A stretch of 56,871 nt of DNA. Origin: Collinsella sp. (GTDB lineage: Bacteria > Actinomycetota > Coriobacteriia > Coriobacteriales > Coriobacteriaceae). This document shows positions 33,922 through 42,719 of this stretch, one piece after another. How positions within the stretch are numbered: the stretch's first letter is position 1; each line of letters starts with the position of its first letter. The position numbers were made by a program, and so were the translations under genes. The stretch is from positions 1 through 56,871 of the forward strand of contig DXLP01000016.1 of the NCBI GenBank assembly GCA_019414645.1. Direction: 5' to 3'. Below the pieces are notes generated by a model that was not told where the DNA came from, searched no databases, and saw only the letters and a list, made by a program, of their open reading frames with translations.

Positions 33922-36699
33922 TTGGCGCGCGGATCTGCACAAAACGCCAAAGGCAATAAGGCCAATAACCAACCGGCATCTGCTAAGGGTGCCGGTTCCC
34001 ATCTGCGTGCCAATAAGGGCCACGAGTCCGAGTTTGATGAGTTTGAGCCCCTGGTCGAGCCTTCGGCCAATCGCGATATCGCCGGTGTGGTCATCGCCGT
34101 TTTGGCGATCGCGTCCTTCATTGCCGTGATCTCTCCGGCAACAGCGCCCGTGACGGCTGCGGTTGCCGGTTTCTACCACCTGGGCTTTGGTCTGGGCGCC
34201 TACGTGCTGCCGATCGTCATCTTGCTGTTTGCCGCCACGCTCTTTTTGGGTGAGGACTCGCCGCTCAACGTGCGCTCTGTTGCGGGCGGCGCCTTGGTCT
34301 TTATCGCCGTCGTCTCCATTCTTTCGCTGATGGTGCCGGGCACGAGCGATTCGTGCGACCTTATGTTTACGCCGCAGAACCTTTCCGTGTCGGGCGGCTA
34401 CATTGGCGCCTTTATCGCAAGTGCCTTGCAAAACGCCTTGGGTAAACCTATCGCCATGGTTGTCTTGCTGGGGCTTGTCGTCGTTGGTTTGGTCATTATC
34501 GGCTTTTCGGTGGGTGGCGTTTTGCGCTCCGCACGCGATCGCGCTGCCGATTTTGCCGAGCGTCGACGTGCCGATGTCAATGCGAGCCCGTGGGGCGATG
34601 AAGAGGCCCTGTCTGTTCCCGGCGTCGCTCGTCCGCACCTGAGCATTTTGCGCCAGAAGGGGACTGACGCCGCGGTGACCACGGTCATGGGTGGCGATGT
34701 CGACCCGGTTTTGGATGACGACGAGGACGATGACCCGTTTGTCGACGTATCCGAGTCGGTTGAAGCCGAGCGGGCCAAGACCACGCTGCTGCCGCGCCGT
34801 CATGCCAAGAAGGGCAAGACGGTTCCCAAGCTCAATACGAGTGAGCCCGACCCGTCTTGGTCCGATAGCGAGATTGAGCTCACCGAGGGCGATGACGAGG
34901 ACGACGAGGCTCCGATTGAGACCGCAAAGACAACTTTGCTGCCGCGTCGCCATGCTAAGCGCGAACAGGTAACCGGCCAGCTTTCGATGGAAGACGACCC
35001 CGATAAGATCGACGAGTCCGAGCCGCCGTTTGCCGTGAGTCCTGTCTCGGCAACACCTCAGATTCCCGACTTCTTGAAGCATCCCAAGGTTGCCGATACG
35101 GCTGTCGCGGGCGCTGCCGAGGCGCCTACTCCTAGCGATGGGGGAGCGGTCAATGCCCCCGCGGATAACGAGGGCGAAGAAGAGGACGGCCTCAAGCTTC
35201 CGCCGCTCGAGATCCTGCACGCCAACCCGCAGTCGGCGTCCTCCGCGTCATCTGACAAGGAGCTGGAACAGACTGCCGAGTCACTGCAATCCACCTTGCT
35301 TGAGTTTGGCCGCAGTGCCCGCGTGGTCGGCTGGATCGCCGGCCCCACGGTGACGACCTTTAAGCTGCAACCTGGCGAGGGCGAGCGCGTGAGCAAGATT
35401 TCGAGCCTCGAGGACGATATCGCGCTTTCGCTCGCTGCTCAGTCGGTGCGCATCTTTGCCCCGATCCCCGGTACCTCGCTTGTGGGTATCGAGATTCCCA
35501 ATCGCAAGCGCCAGAACGTCAACCTGGGCGACGTGCTTCCCTATGTGAAGGGCGGTCCGCTCGAGCTGGCCATCGGTCGAGATGCCGAGGGCACGCCGGT
35601 CGTCGCTGACCTCGCCAAGATGCCCCACCTGCTGATCGCCGGCACGACCGGTTCTGGTAAGTCGGTGATGATCAATTCCATCATCACGACCCTGCTCATG
35701 CGAGCCCTTCCCGAGGACGTTCGCCTGATCATGGTCGACCCCAAGCGCGTCGAGCTTGCGGGCTATAACGGTTTGCCGCATCTCTATGTGCCCGTGGTGA
35801 CCGAGCCCAAGCAGGCCGCGAGCGCTCTGCAATGGGCCGTGTCCGAGATGGAGCGTCGTCTGAAGGTCTTCGAGCGTCTCAACGTGCGTAAGATCTCGAC
35901 CTACAACGAAAAGCAGGCCGCCGGCGAGTTTGAGCATTACGACAACCCGCCCCAAAAGATGCCCTATCTGGTCATTATCATCGACGAGCTTTCGGACCTG
36001 ATGATGGTCGCCGGCAAGGATGTCGAGGCCTCGATCGTTCGTATCGCCCAGCTGGGCCGTGCCGCCGGTATACACCTTATCGTGGCTACGCAGCGCCCCA
36101 GCTCCAACGTGGTGACGGGCCTCATCAAGGCCAACATCACCAACCGCATCGCCTTTAACGTCGCCACGGGCATCGACTCGCGCGTCATTATTGACCAGAT
36201 GGGTGCCGAAAAGCTCACCGGTTTGGGCGACATGCTGTTCTCCAAGGTCGACTGGGGCAAGCCTCGCCGTATCCAGGGCTGCTTTGTCTCGGATGACGAA
36301 ATCAACGAGATTGTCGAGTTCGTCAAGTCGCAGAGCGAGCCCGACTACCACGAGGAGATTCTGTCTGCCGTGGCGCCCGCTTCCATGTCCATGGCGGGTG
36401 GCGGCGGTATTGTCCGCACCGGAGTAGCCGAGCCGCAAGACGATGATCCGCTCATTTGGGAAGCCGCCCATATTGTGGTGGAATCGCAGCTTGGCTCCAC
36501 ATCTGGCCTGCAACGTCGTCTGAAGGTTGGCTATGCGCGTGCCGGGCGTATTATGGACATGCTGGAAGAAAAGGGTGTCGTCGGCCCGCCCGACGGTTCC
36601 AAGCCGCGTGAGGTCCTGTTGGACGAGGAGGGGCTTGCCGCGCTGGAATCTGTCGACGCCGAGATGGCACGTGAAGATCGTGAGTTTGGAGGATTCTGA
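33922..36699 (+). CDS. ftsK: DNA translocase FtsK/SpoIIIE
   Basis: FtsK pumps chromosomal DNA through the division septum. The 925-residue protein has about four N-terminal membrane segments (roughly 52-200), an acidic disordered linker (about 215-430), alpha/beta ATPase domains with Walker A GTTGSGKSV near 573-581, and a C-terminal gamma winged helix that reads orienting sequences (LQRRLKVGYARAGRIMDMLEEKG). The linker contains two copies of AKTTLLPRRHAK about 55 residues apart. The start is TTG at 33922 with GGAGG upstream. The stop overlaps the next gene (TGATG). Confidence 0.95.
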   Translation: MARGSAQNAKGNKANNQPASAKGAGSHLRANKGHESEFDEFEPLVEPSANRDIAGVVIAVLAIASFIAVISPATAPVTAAVAGFYHLGFGLGAYVLPIVILLFAATLFLGEDSPLNVRSVAGGALVFIAVVSILSLMVPGTSDSCDLMFTPQNLSVSGGYIGAFIASALQNALGKPIAMVVLLGLVVVGLVIIGFSVGGVLRSARDRAADFAERRRADVNASPWGDEEALSVPGVARPHLSILRQKGTDAAVTTVMGGDVDPVLDDDEDDDPFVDVSESVEAERAKTTLLPRRHAKKGKTVPKLNTSEPDPSWSDSEIELTEGDDEDDEAPIETAKTTLLPRRHAKREQVTGQLSMEDDPDKIDESEPPFAVSPVSATPQIPDFLKHPKVADTAVAGAAEAPTPSDGGAVNAPADNEGEEEDGLKLPPLEILHANPQSASSASSDKELEQTAESLQSTLLEFGRSARVVGWIAGPTVTTFKLQPGEGERVSKISSLEDDIALSLAAQSVRIFAPIPGTSLVGIEIPNRKRQNVNLGDVLPYVKGGPLELAIGRDAEGTPVVADLAKMPHLLIAGTTGSGKSVMINSIITTLLMRALPEDVRLIMVDPKRVELAGYNGLPHLYVPVVTEPKQAASALQWAVSEMERRLKVFERLNVRKISTYNEKQAAGEFEHYDNPPQKMPYLVIIIDELSDLMMVAGKDVEASIVRIAQLGRAAGIHLIVATQRPSSNVVTGLIKANITNRIAFNVATGIDSRVIIDQMGAEKLTGLGDMLFSKVDWGKPRRIQGCFVSDDEINEIVEFVKSQSEPDYHEEILSAVAPASMSMAGGGGIVRTGVAEPQDDDPLIWEAAHIVVESQLGSTSGLQRRLKVGYARAGRIMDMLEEKGVVGPPDGSKPREVLLDEEGLAALESVDAEMAREDREFGGF

Positions 36700-38210
36700 T
36701 GGCTGCACGCTTTGGTGACATGCTGCTCGAGCAGCGTCGCCGGATGGGCCTTTCCATTCAGCAGGTCGCCAACACCATCAAAATCAGGCCGCAGATCATC
36801 GAGTTTTTCGAGACCGGTAACTTTGCTTCGATGCCGCCGCGCGGCTATGCGCAGGGCATGATTTCGAGCTATGCTCGCTTTTTGGGCCTCAATCCGCGCG
36901 AGGTCGTCAATGCCTACTTTGACGACCTGATGGCATACGAACGCGAGACGTCGCAGCAGGGCGGTCGTTTTCAGGACGCCGCCGGCTACGTCAATTCGCG
37001 TTCCTCGGTCGATAACGGGCGCTTCCTGATGGTTCAGGGCGGTCGTTCAACCCGCTATGGACAGCGTCCTCAGCAGGCCGGTTATATTACTGAGACGGGT
37101 TCGGGCGAGGAGATTCGCTCACAGCGTGACCGGTTCCGCAGTACGCCGATGCCCGAGGACCGTGCACTTCCCGCTGCCCGCGGCGTGGCGCGTGACCCTC
37201 GTGCCGGCTACGGCGACGGCGGCTATTCCGATCGCGGTTACCGTGGTGCCTCTATGGGACGCTCTCGCGGTGGCTATTCGGATGCCGATACCACGCAGGT
37301 GACGCCGCGTCTTCGCTCTCAATCACAGCCGTATGGCCAGCGCTCTTCGGCTCCGCGTTCGGTCCAGCGTGGCTATCAAGGCCGCGGTGAACTTGCGCCC
37401 CGCTCGGGTCAGCGCAGCCTTCAGGGCCAGGGCGGCTATCGCGGCCGTTCCGATAGCAATCGCGGTCGTATGCCTCAGGGAAGCGGCCGCAGCAGTTCCG
37501 GTCGTGGACGCGGCGGATCACGTACTCCTCAAAACAACGGGCTCGATCCGCGTATCGTCTACGCCGGCATCGGTGCCGTTGTGCTGCTGTTGATTGTGCT
37601 CATCGTGGTGCTTCTACGTGGCTGCGCATCTTCGGCGCCCGAGAACACGCCCGAGACGCCCACTGCTACCAAGATGACGACCAAGAAGTCTTCTAAGAAG
37701 ACCGAAACGGTCGACGAGGACGATGACACCGATGAGGCGACGGATGAGTCGACTGATTCGGACGCTACCAAGACGACGGCCAAGAAGGAAGAGAACGAGG
37801 TCACGAAGGTCAAAGTCTCCGTTGCCAAGGGAAAGACCGCGTGGATTGAGGTCAAGGTTGACGGCAAGTCGGTCTATGGCGCCCAGGCGACTGGCCCCTT
37901 TGAGCAGGAGTACACGCCCGAGTCTTCGATCGAGATCACCACGTCCAAGCCTTCCGATGTCACCGTTACCAAGAACGGTGAAAAGGTTCGTTACGATACC
38001 AAGACCTCGGGCGTGGCGCGTGTGACGATCACCGTTCCCAAGAAGGAGACGTCTGATTCCGAGAATGGTGAAAGTTCTGATGGTACCGACACCACCGATG
38101 GTACCGATGCCACCGACGGTACCGATGCCCAGTCCACGGATGGCGCCGATACCGCAACTGACGGTCAGACACCCACCGATTCTACCGACAATTCGTACGA
38201 TAGCTACTAG
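36699..38210 (+). CDS. RodZ-like HTH membrane protein with low-complexity regions
   Basis: The 503-residue protein has an N-terminal Xre-type helix-turn-helix (about 5-75, GDMLLEQRRRMGLSIQQVAN) of the RodZ family, a long Arg/Gly/Ser/Gln-rich disordered region (80-280), one membrane helix (about 286-306), a Lys/Thr/Asp-rich acidic stretch, and an external beta domain like the RodZ C-terminal domain (about 366-450). The tail is rich in Asp-Gly-Thr repeats. RodZ links MreB to cell-wall elongation; this location after ftsK is usual. ATG at 36699 overlaps the ftsK stop and follows GGAGG. The function in a Collinsella-like cell is inferred. Confidence 0.8.
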   Translation: MAARFGDMLLEQRRRMGLSIQQVANTIKIRPQIIEFFETGNFASMPPRGYAQGMISSYARFLGLNPREVVNAYFDDLMAYERETSQQGGRFQDAAGYVNSRSSVDNGRFLMVQGGRSTRYGQRPQQAGYITETGSGEEIRSQRDRFRSTPMPEDRALPAARGVARDPRAGYGDGGYSDRGYRGASMGRSRGGYSDADTTQVTPRLRSQSQPYGQRSSAPRSVQRGYQGRGELAPRSGQRSLQGQGGYRGRSDSNRGRMPQGSGRSSSGRGRGGSRTPQNNGLDPRIVYAGIGAVVLLLIVLIVVLLRGCASSAPENTPETPTATKMTTKKSSKKTETVDEDDDTDEATDESTDSDATKTTAKKEENEVTKVKVSVAKGKTAWIEVKVDGKSVYGAQATGPFEQEYTPESSIEITTSKPSDVTVTKNGEKVRYDTKTSGVARVTITVPKKETSDSENGESSDGTDTTDGTDATDGTDAQSTDGADTATDGQTPTDSTDNSYDSY

Positions 38211-38236
38211 GCCGCTCGTACGCGAAAGGAAACATC

Positions 38237-38734
38237 ATGGCTAAAGATTCCAGCTTCGACGTCGTGTCCGAGGTCAACATGCAAGAGGTCGACAACGCCT
38301 TCCAGCAGACCACGCGCGAGATTTCCCAGCGCTATGACCTTAAGGATTCCGGCGCCACGATCGAGCTTTCGAAGGGCGACAAGCTCTTTACGATCAACGC
38401 CCCGGCCGACTTTGTCTCCAAACAGATTGTTGACGTGCTGAGCTCCAAGCTCATCAAGCGCGGCATCGACCTCAAGGCTGTCTCGTGGGATGCTCCGCAG
38501 GCGGCATCGGGTGGCACCGTGCGCGTGCTCGGCCATATCGTCGAGGGTATCGACCAGGCGACCGCCAAGAAGATCAACAAGGACATCAAGGATCAAAAGC
38601 TCAAGGTCAAGGTGACCATCGAGGCCGACAAACTGCGTGTTTCCTCTGCTTCGAAGGACGCGTTGCAGACCGTGATTCAGTTCCTGCGCGACCAGGACTA
38701 CGGCCAGCCGCTGCAGTTCACCAACTACCGCTAA
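38237..38734 (+). CDS. yajQ: YajQ family nucleotide-binding protein
   Basis: YajQ-family proteins have two ferredoxin-like domains; some bind cyclic di-GMP or RNA, while others have no assigned role. The 165-residue product starts AKDSSFDVVSEVNMQEVDNA and ends QDYGQPLQFTNYR, both family hallmarks, with ISQRYDLKDSGATIEL in between. Length is standard. ATG at 38237 follows GAAAGGA. Whether this member binds a nucleotide is not evident. Confidence 0.93.
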   Translation: MAKDSSFDVVSEVNMQEVDNAFQQTTREISQRYDLKDSGATIELSKGDKLFTINAPADFVSKQIVDVLSSKLIKRGIDLKAVSWDAPQAASGGTVRVLGHIVEGIDQATAKKINKDIKDQKLKVKVTIEADKLRVSSASKDALQTVIQFLRDQDYGQPLQFTNYR

Positions 38735-38761
38735 TATCAATCGAAAGGACCGCTCTCCAAC

Positions 38762-40111
38762 ATGGATACACCGTTGGGCTCCGTGCTCTACATCACCCTC
38801 GGGTGCGCTAAGAACGAGGTTGACACCGACCGCATGCGTTCTCTTTTGACCGCCGCGGGCTACGAGGAGGCATTCGACCCGCAGGATGCCGATATCGCCA
38901 TCGTCAATACTTGCTCGTTCCTCGCCTCCGCAACGTCCGAGAGCATCGAGACCACGCTCGAGCTCGCCAACGAGGTTCAGGACGGCGTTCGTTCTTGTCC
39001 CATCGTCATGTGCGGCTGCGTGCCGTCGCGCTATGGCGATGACCTGCCTGACGAGCTGCCCGAGGTCGCTGCCTTTGTGAAGGCCGACGAGGAAGATGAC
39101 ATCGTGGCGGTCATCGATGGCGTGCTGGGTGTCGAGCGTGAGATTGCAGCCTATATCCCGCAGGTCAAACGTACCGTCGAGGGTGCTGTCGCTTACGTCA
39201 AGATTTCCGATGGCTGCAACCGCTTCTGCAGCTTCTGCATGATTCCCTACATCCGCGGCCGCTATCATTCGCGCAATGCCGAGAGCATCATCTCCGAGGT
39301 GCGCGACCTGGTTTCCGGCGGTGTGCGCGAGATCGTGCTGATCGGCCAGGACACGGGCATCTGGGGTACCGACTTTGCCGACGAGGACGTCGCCGATGGC
39401 TCGCCGCGCAATCTGGCGCAGCTGCTGCGTGCCGTCGCCGAGGCCGTGCGCCCGCACAACGTCTGGGTCCGCGTGCTCTATCTGCAGCCCGAGGGCATGA
39501 CTGACGAACTCATCGAGACGATTCGCGATACGCCCGAGGTGCTGCCCTATATCGATATCCCCGTGCAGCACTGCGACGCGCGCATCCTTAAGGCTATGCG
39601 CCGTTCTGGTTCGCGCCAGGAGCTCGAGGACCTGTTCCGCGATCTGCGTGAGCGTATCCCCGGCATCGTGATCCGTTCCACGGCCATGGTCGGCTTCCCG
39701 ACCGAGACCGACGACGAGTTCCGCGACCTTATCGACTTTATGGACACCGTCGGCTTTGACTACACGAGCGTCTTTGCCTACTCGCAGGAGGAGGGCAGCC
39801 TGGCCGCTAAGATGGAGGGCCAGGTCGACGAAGAGGTCAAGCTCGAGCGCGCCCAGGAGGCCATGGACCTGGCCGAGTCGCTCGGTTTTGCCGCCACCGC
39901 CGCACATGTGGGCGAGCGCGCCCAGGTGATCGTCGACGGTATCGAAGAGACCGAGGATGGCGCCGAGCTGATCGGCCATGCCTGGTTCCAGGCGCCCGAT
40001 TCCGATGGCGCGGTGCATCTGGACGCCAGCGAGGCGTCCGTGGGCGATATTCTGACCGTCGAGTTTACCGATAGCTTCTGCTATGAGCTTATCGGTCATG
40101 TTGTGGAGTAG
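38762..40111 (+). CDS. rimO: ribosomal protein S12 methylthiotransferase RimO
   Basis: RimO methylthiolates an aspartate of ribosomal protein S12. The 449-residue radical-SAM MTTase has the diagnostic TLGCAKNEVDTDRM start, N-terminal cluster cysteines in NTCSF and MCGCVP, the SAM motif GCNRFCSFC (Cys152, 156, 159) followed by IPYIRG, and a C-terminal TRAM domain. ATG at 38762 follows GAAAGGA. It is cotranscribed with pgsA, a conserved pair. Confidence 0.95.
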   Translation: MDTPLGSVLYITLGCAKNEVDTDRMRSLLTAAGYEEAFDPQDADIAIVNTCSFLASATSESIETTLELANEVQDGVRSCPIVMCGCVPSRYGDDLPDELPEVAAFVKADEEDDIVAVIDGVLGVEREIAAYIPQVKRTVEGAVAYVKISDGCNRFCSFCMIPYIRGRYHSRNAESIISEVRDLVSGGVREIVLIGQDTGIWGTDFADEDVADGSPRNLAQLLRAVAEAVRPHNVWVRVLYLQPEGMTDELIETIRDTPEVLPYIDIPVQHCDARILKAMRRSGSRQELEDLFRDLRERIPGIVIRSTAMVGFPTETDDEFRDLIDFMDTVGFDYTSVFAYSQEEGSLAAKMEGQVDEEVKLERAQEAMDLAESLGFAATAAHVGERAQVIVDGIEETEDGAELIGHAWFQAPDSDGAVHLDASEASVGDILTVEFTDSFCYELIGHVVE

Positions 40112-40120
40112 GAGAGCGTC

Positions 40121-40759
40121 GTGGCTAACGAGAGCAATAAGGAACTGACGAGTGTCTGGACGCCCGCCAACATCGTGACGTGCGTTCGCATCGTCTTTAT
40201 CCCGGTGTTCATGATCGTGTCGGCGCTTTCTCACACGAGTGTTGCCGGTACGGATTGGAGCACCTTCGACGGCCCGCTCGCCGCCGCTGCCTTCATTCTG
40301 TATGTGATCCTGTCGTGCACCGATAAGGTCGACGGTTATCTGGCGCGTTCGCGCAACGAGATCACCGACTTCGGTAAATTCTTGGACCCCATCGCCGATA
40401 AGCTGCTCGTGTTCTCGGCCCTGCTGCTGTTCTTGGATTTTGGTATGGTGACCGTGTGGTCCGTGTTCATTATCCTGTTCCGCGAGCTGCTGGTGAGCGC
40501 CCTTCGCATGGTCGCGAGTGCGGCCGGTGTGGTCGTTGCGGCCGATAATCTCGGCAAGTACAAGACGGCAACCACGATGGTCTCCATTTGCGGTTACCTG
40601 TGCGTTTTTGCTATGGCCGGCTTGCACCTTGGCCCGGTGGCGCTGACGCTCGGCATCTACTCGGTGTCGCGCTTCCTGTACGCCGTTGCCGTTGTCCTGA
40701 CCGTTATCTCGGGCGCCCAGTACTTCTGGAACTGCCGCAAGATCGTCTTTTCGGTCTAG
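40121..40759 (+). CDS. pgsA: CDP-diacylglycerol-glycerol-3-phosphate 3-phosphatidyltransferase
   Basis: PgsA makes phosphatidylglycerol phosphate, the committed step to anionic phospholipids. The 212-residue membrane protein has several hydrophobic helices and the CDP-alcohol phosphotransferase motif with all key residues: DKVDGYLAR, then Gly and two Asp in FGKFLDPIAD. The start is GTG at 40121 with GGAG upstream. Position between rimO and cinA is the widely conserved order before recA. Confidence 0.94.
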   Translation: MANESNKELTSVWTPANIVTCVRIVFIPVFMIVSALSHTSVAGTDWSTFDGPLAAAAFILYVILSCTDKVDGYLARSRNEITDFGKFLDPIADKLLVFSALLLFLDFGMVTVWSVFIILFRELLVSALRMVASAAGVVVAADNLGKYKTATTMVSICGYLCVFAMAGLHLGPVALTLGIYSVSRFLYAVAVVLTVISGAQYFWNCRKIVFSV

Positions 40760-40765
40760 GTCCTA

Positions 40766-41302
40766 GTGGGTATGACGGACTCTTTTGAGCAGATTTCCGC
40801 ACATAACGAGGAGCTGGCGCGTGATATTGTCGAGCGCGCGAGCGCTCGGGGCGTGACGGTTTCGACGGCTGAGTCGCTGACGGCGGGTATGATCGCCTCG
40901 ACGATTGCCGATATCCCGGGCGCCTCGGCGGTGCTGCGTGGCGGTGCGGTGACCTATTGCGATGAGATTAAGCATCGTGTTCTTGGTGTTGAGCAGGAGA
41001 CGCTCGACCGCTATACCGCGGTGTCGCATCAGACCGCGCGCGAGATGGCGGTGGGTTCGCTGGAGCTGTACCAGAGCGATATTGCAGTGAGCGCAACGGG
41101 TTATGCCGGCCCCGGCGGTGGCACTGAGGACGATCCGGCGGGCACTTTCTATATTGGCTGGGCGCATCGTTCCGCCGATGGGGGCGTGCCGGTCGTGGAC
41201 TCTGTGCGCTGCCACTATGAGGGCGACCGTTCGTGTGTTCGTGCCCATGCGGTCACGGAGGCATTGGGTCGCATTGCCCTTGTGCTCAACTCTATGGAAT
41301 AG
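40766..41302 (+). CDS. cinA: CinA-family nicotinamide-nucleotide amidohydrolase domain protein
   Basis: The 178-residue product corresponds to the C-terminal CinA domain alone (PncC type), which deamidates NMN to nicotinic acid mononucleotide. TAESLTAGMIAS, GAVTYCDEIK and SATGYAGPGGGTEDDPAGTFYIG are the family signatures. The N-terminal MoaB-like domain of long CinA is missing, as in E. coli PncC. The start is uncertain: GTG at 40766, or ATG two codons later, neither with a strong ribosome site. It lies upstream of recA, as cinA does in streptococci, but a terminator separates them. Confidence 0.9.
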   Translation: MGMTDSFEQISAHNEELARDIVERASARGVTVSTAESLTAGMIASTIADIPGASAVLRGGAVTYCDEIKHRVLGVEQETLDRYTAVSHQTAREMAVGSLELYQSDIAVSATGYAGPGGGTEDDPAGTFYIGWAHRSADGGVPVVDSVRCHYEGDRSCVRAHAVTEALGRIALVLNSME

Positions 41303-41309
41303 ACGTGTT

Positions 41310-41333
41310 TTAAGGGGCCTCCGAGCCCCTTAA
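41310..41333 (+). terminator. cinA terminator
   Basis: TTAAGGGGC (41310-41318) and GCCCCTTAA (41325-41333) form a perfect 9-bp stem with a 6-nt loop. The T tract is poor, so termination may be partial. Confidence 0.6.
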
Positions 41334-41359
41334 TTGTGGAGATAGGGACCTTAGGCTCA

Positions 41360-41470
41360 TTTGGCGTTTGTGCTGGTTGTAGATGTATTTTTGCCTGCCT
41401 TGTTCATATTTGGTCCTTTGTGGTCAAGCATTTGGTCAGTGTTTGGTCGGCGTTTGGTTGGGTTTTGGAA
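41360..41470 (+). promoter_or_regulatory. helically phased TTTGGTC array upstream of recA
   Basis: GGTC-type cores occur at 41412, 41422, 41434, 41445, 41456 (GGTT) and 41467 (GGAA), spaced 10, 12, 11, 11 and 11 bp, mostly within TTTGGTC. Weaker copies lie at 41360 and 41374. Repeats on one face of the helix just upstream of a promoter suggest cooperative binding of a regulator or a nucleoid protein. Confidence 0.55.
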
Positions 41471-41500
41471 AGACCGCCTGCATATGATTGGCCTGAACGG

Positions 41501-41529
41501 TTGACCACGAACAGCCGTTCGTTTATTAT
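41501..41529 (+). promoter_or_regulatory. recA promoter with LexA box in the spacer
   Basis: TTGACC (41501-41506) and TATTAT (41524-41529) form a sigma-70-type promoter with a 17-bp spacer. CGAACAGCCGTTCG (41508-41521) fills the spacer and is a perfect CGAAC-N4-GTTCG SOS box, so LexA would block polymerase directly. Confidence 0.88.
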
Positions 41530-41559
41530 CGATGCAGGTTGTTAAGAGGAGGGCTATTC

Positions 41560-42708
41560 ATGGCCAAGAATTCAGGTCCCGTACGTACCGTTCATGCTCG
41601 CACGACGGGTAAAGAGCGCGATGAGATGATCGCCACCACCAAGGCCGAGATCGAGAAGAAATTCGGCCAGGGTTCCATCATGAGGTACGGCGACGGTGGT
41701 CCCGAGCTCGAGGTCGAGGCCATTCCCACGGGCGCCCTGGCCCTCGATGCCGCGCTGGGTATCGGCGGCGTGCCGCGCGGCCGTATCGTCGAGATTTACG
41801 GTCCTGAGTCCTCCGGTAAGACGACGCTTTCGCTCGAGATCCTGGCCGAGGCCCAGGCAATGGGTGGCGTTGTGGCATTTATCGATGCCGAGCACGCGCT
41901 TGATCCCACGTATGCCGCGCGCATCGGCGTGGATATCGACGAGGTGCTCATTTCCCAGCCCGATACGGGCGAGCAGGCGCTTGAGATTGTTGACATGCTC
42001 GTGCGTTCCGGCGCCATCGATGCCATCGTCGTCGACTCCGTCGCCGCGCTGACCCCGCGTGCCGAGATCGAGGGAGAAATCGGCGATACTACGGTCGGTC
42101 TTCAGGCTCGCCTAATGAGTCAGGCGCTCCGCAAGCTCGCCGGCTCGCTGTCCAAGTCCAACACGACGTGCATCTTCATTAACCAGCTGCGTGAGAAGAT
42201 CGGCGTCATGTTCGGCAACCCCGAGACTACGACGGGCGGCCGCGCCCTTAAGTTCTTCTCTTCGGTGCGTATCGACATTCGCCGTATCGACAGCATTAAG
42301 CTTAAGGACGAGGTTATCGGTAACCGCGTGCGCGCCAAGGTCGTTAAGAACAAGGTGGCAGCTCCGTTCCGTTCTGCTGAGTTCGACATCATGTACGGTA
42401 CGGGCATCTCTAAGGAGGGCTCAATTCTGGACATGGCTGTCGAGTGCGGCATCTGCAAGAAGATGGGCTCCTGGTTTGCCTATGGCGAGGACAAGCTTGG
42501 CAACGGTCGAGAGGCCGCCAAGGCTTTCCTGCGCGAACACCCCGATTGCGCCGACGAGATTGAGCATAAGGTCCGCCTTGCCTGCGGACTTGAGTTTGAT
42601 GACGATGCTCCGTCCGAGGTCGAGCTGACCGATCAGCCTGCGCCTGAGGAGTTTGACGAGCTTTACGCCATCGATGGTTCCGCCATGCTCGATGATGACG
42701 ACGAGTAG
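41560..42708 (+). CDS. recA: recombinase RecA
   Basis: RecA forms filaments on single-stranded DNA for strand exchange, and triggers LexA self-cleavage. The 382-residue protein has Walker [10 protein letters not shown] at 81-89, Walker [11 protein letters not shown], the L2-region sequence [20 protein letters not shown], and an acidic C-terminus (ends MLDDDDE). ATG at 41560 follows GAGGAGGG; the in-frame ATG at 41539 was rejected. It is regulated by the LexA box in its promoter, and recX follows 11 bp downstream. Confidence 0.97.
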   Translation: MAKNSGPVRTVHARTTGKERDEMIATTKAEIEKKFGQGSIMRYGDGGPELEVEAIPTGALALDAALGIGGVPRGRIVEIYGPESSGKTTLSLEILAEAQAMGGVVAFIDAEHALDPTYAARIGVDIDEVLISQPDTGEQALEIVDMLVRSGAIDAIVVDSVAALTPRAEIEGEIGDTTVGLQARLMSQALRKLAGSLSKSNTTCIFINQLREKIGVMFGNPETTTGGRALKFFSSVRIDIRRIDSIKLKDEVIGNRVRAKVVKNKVAAPFRSAEFDIMYGTGISKEGSILDMAVECGICKKMGSWFAYGEDKLGNGREAAKAFLREHPDCADEIEHKVRLACGLEFDDDAPSEVELTDQPAPEEFDELYAIDGSAMLDDDDE

Positions 42709-42719
42709 CGGTTACGCTC

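Noticed and set aside
33907..35220. 437-residue frame antisense to ftsK
   Set aside because: Shadow of the ftsK 5' region; the plus-strand frame has all FtsK domains.
38207..40627. 806-residue frame antisense to yajQ-rimO-pgsA
   Set aside because: It spans three real genes on the other strand and has no ribosome site or motif.
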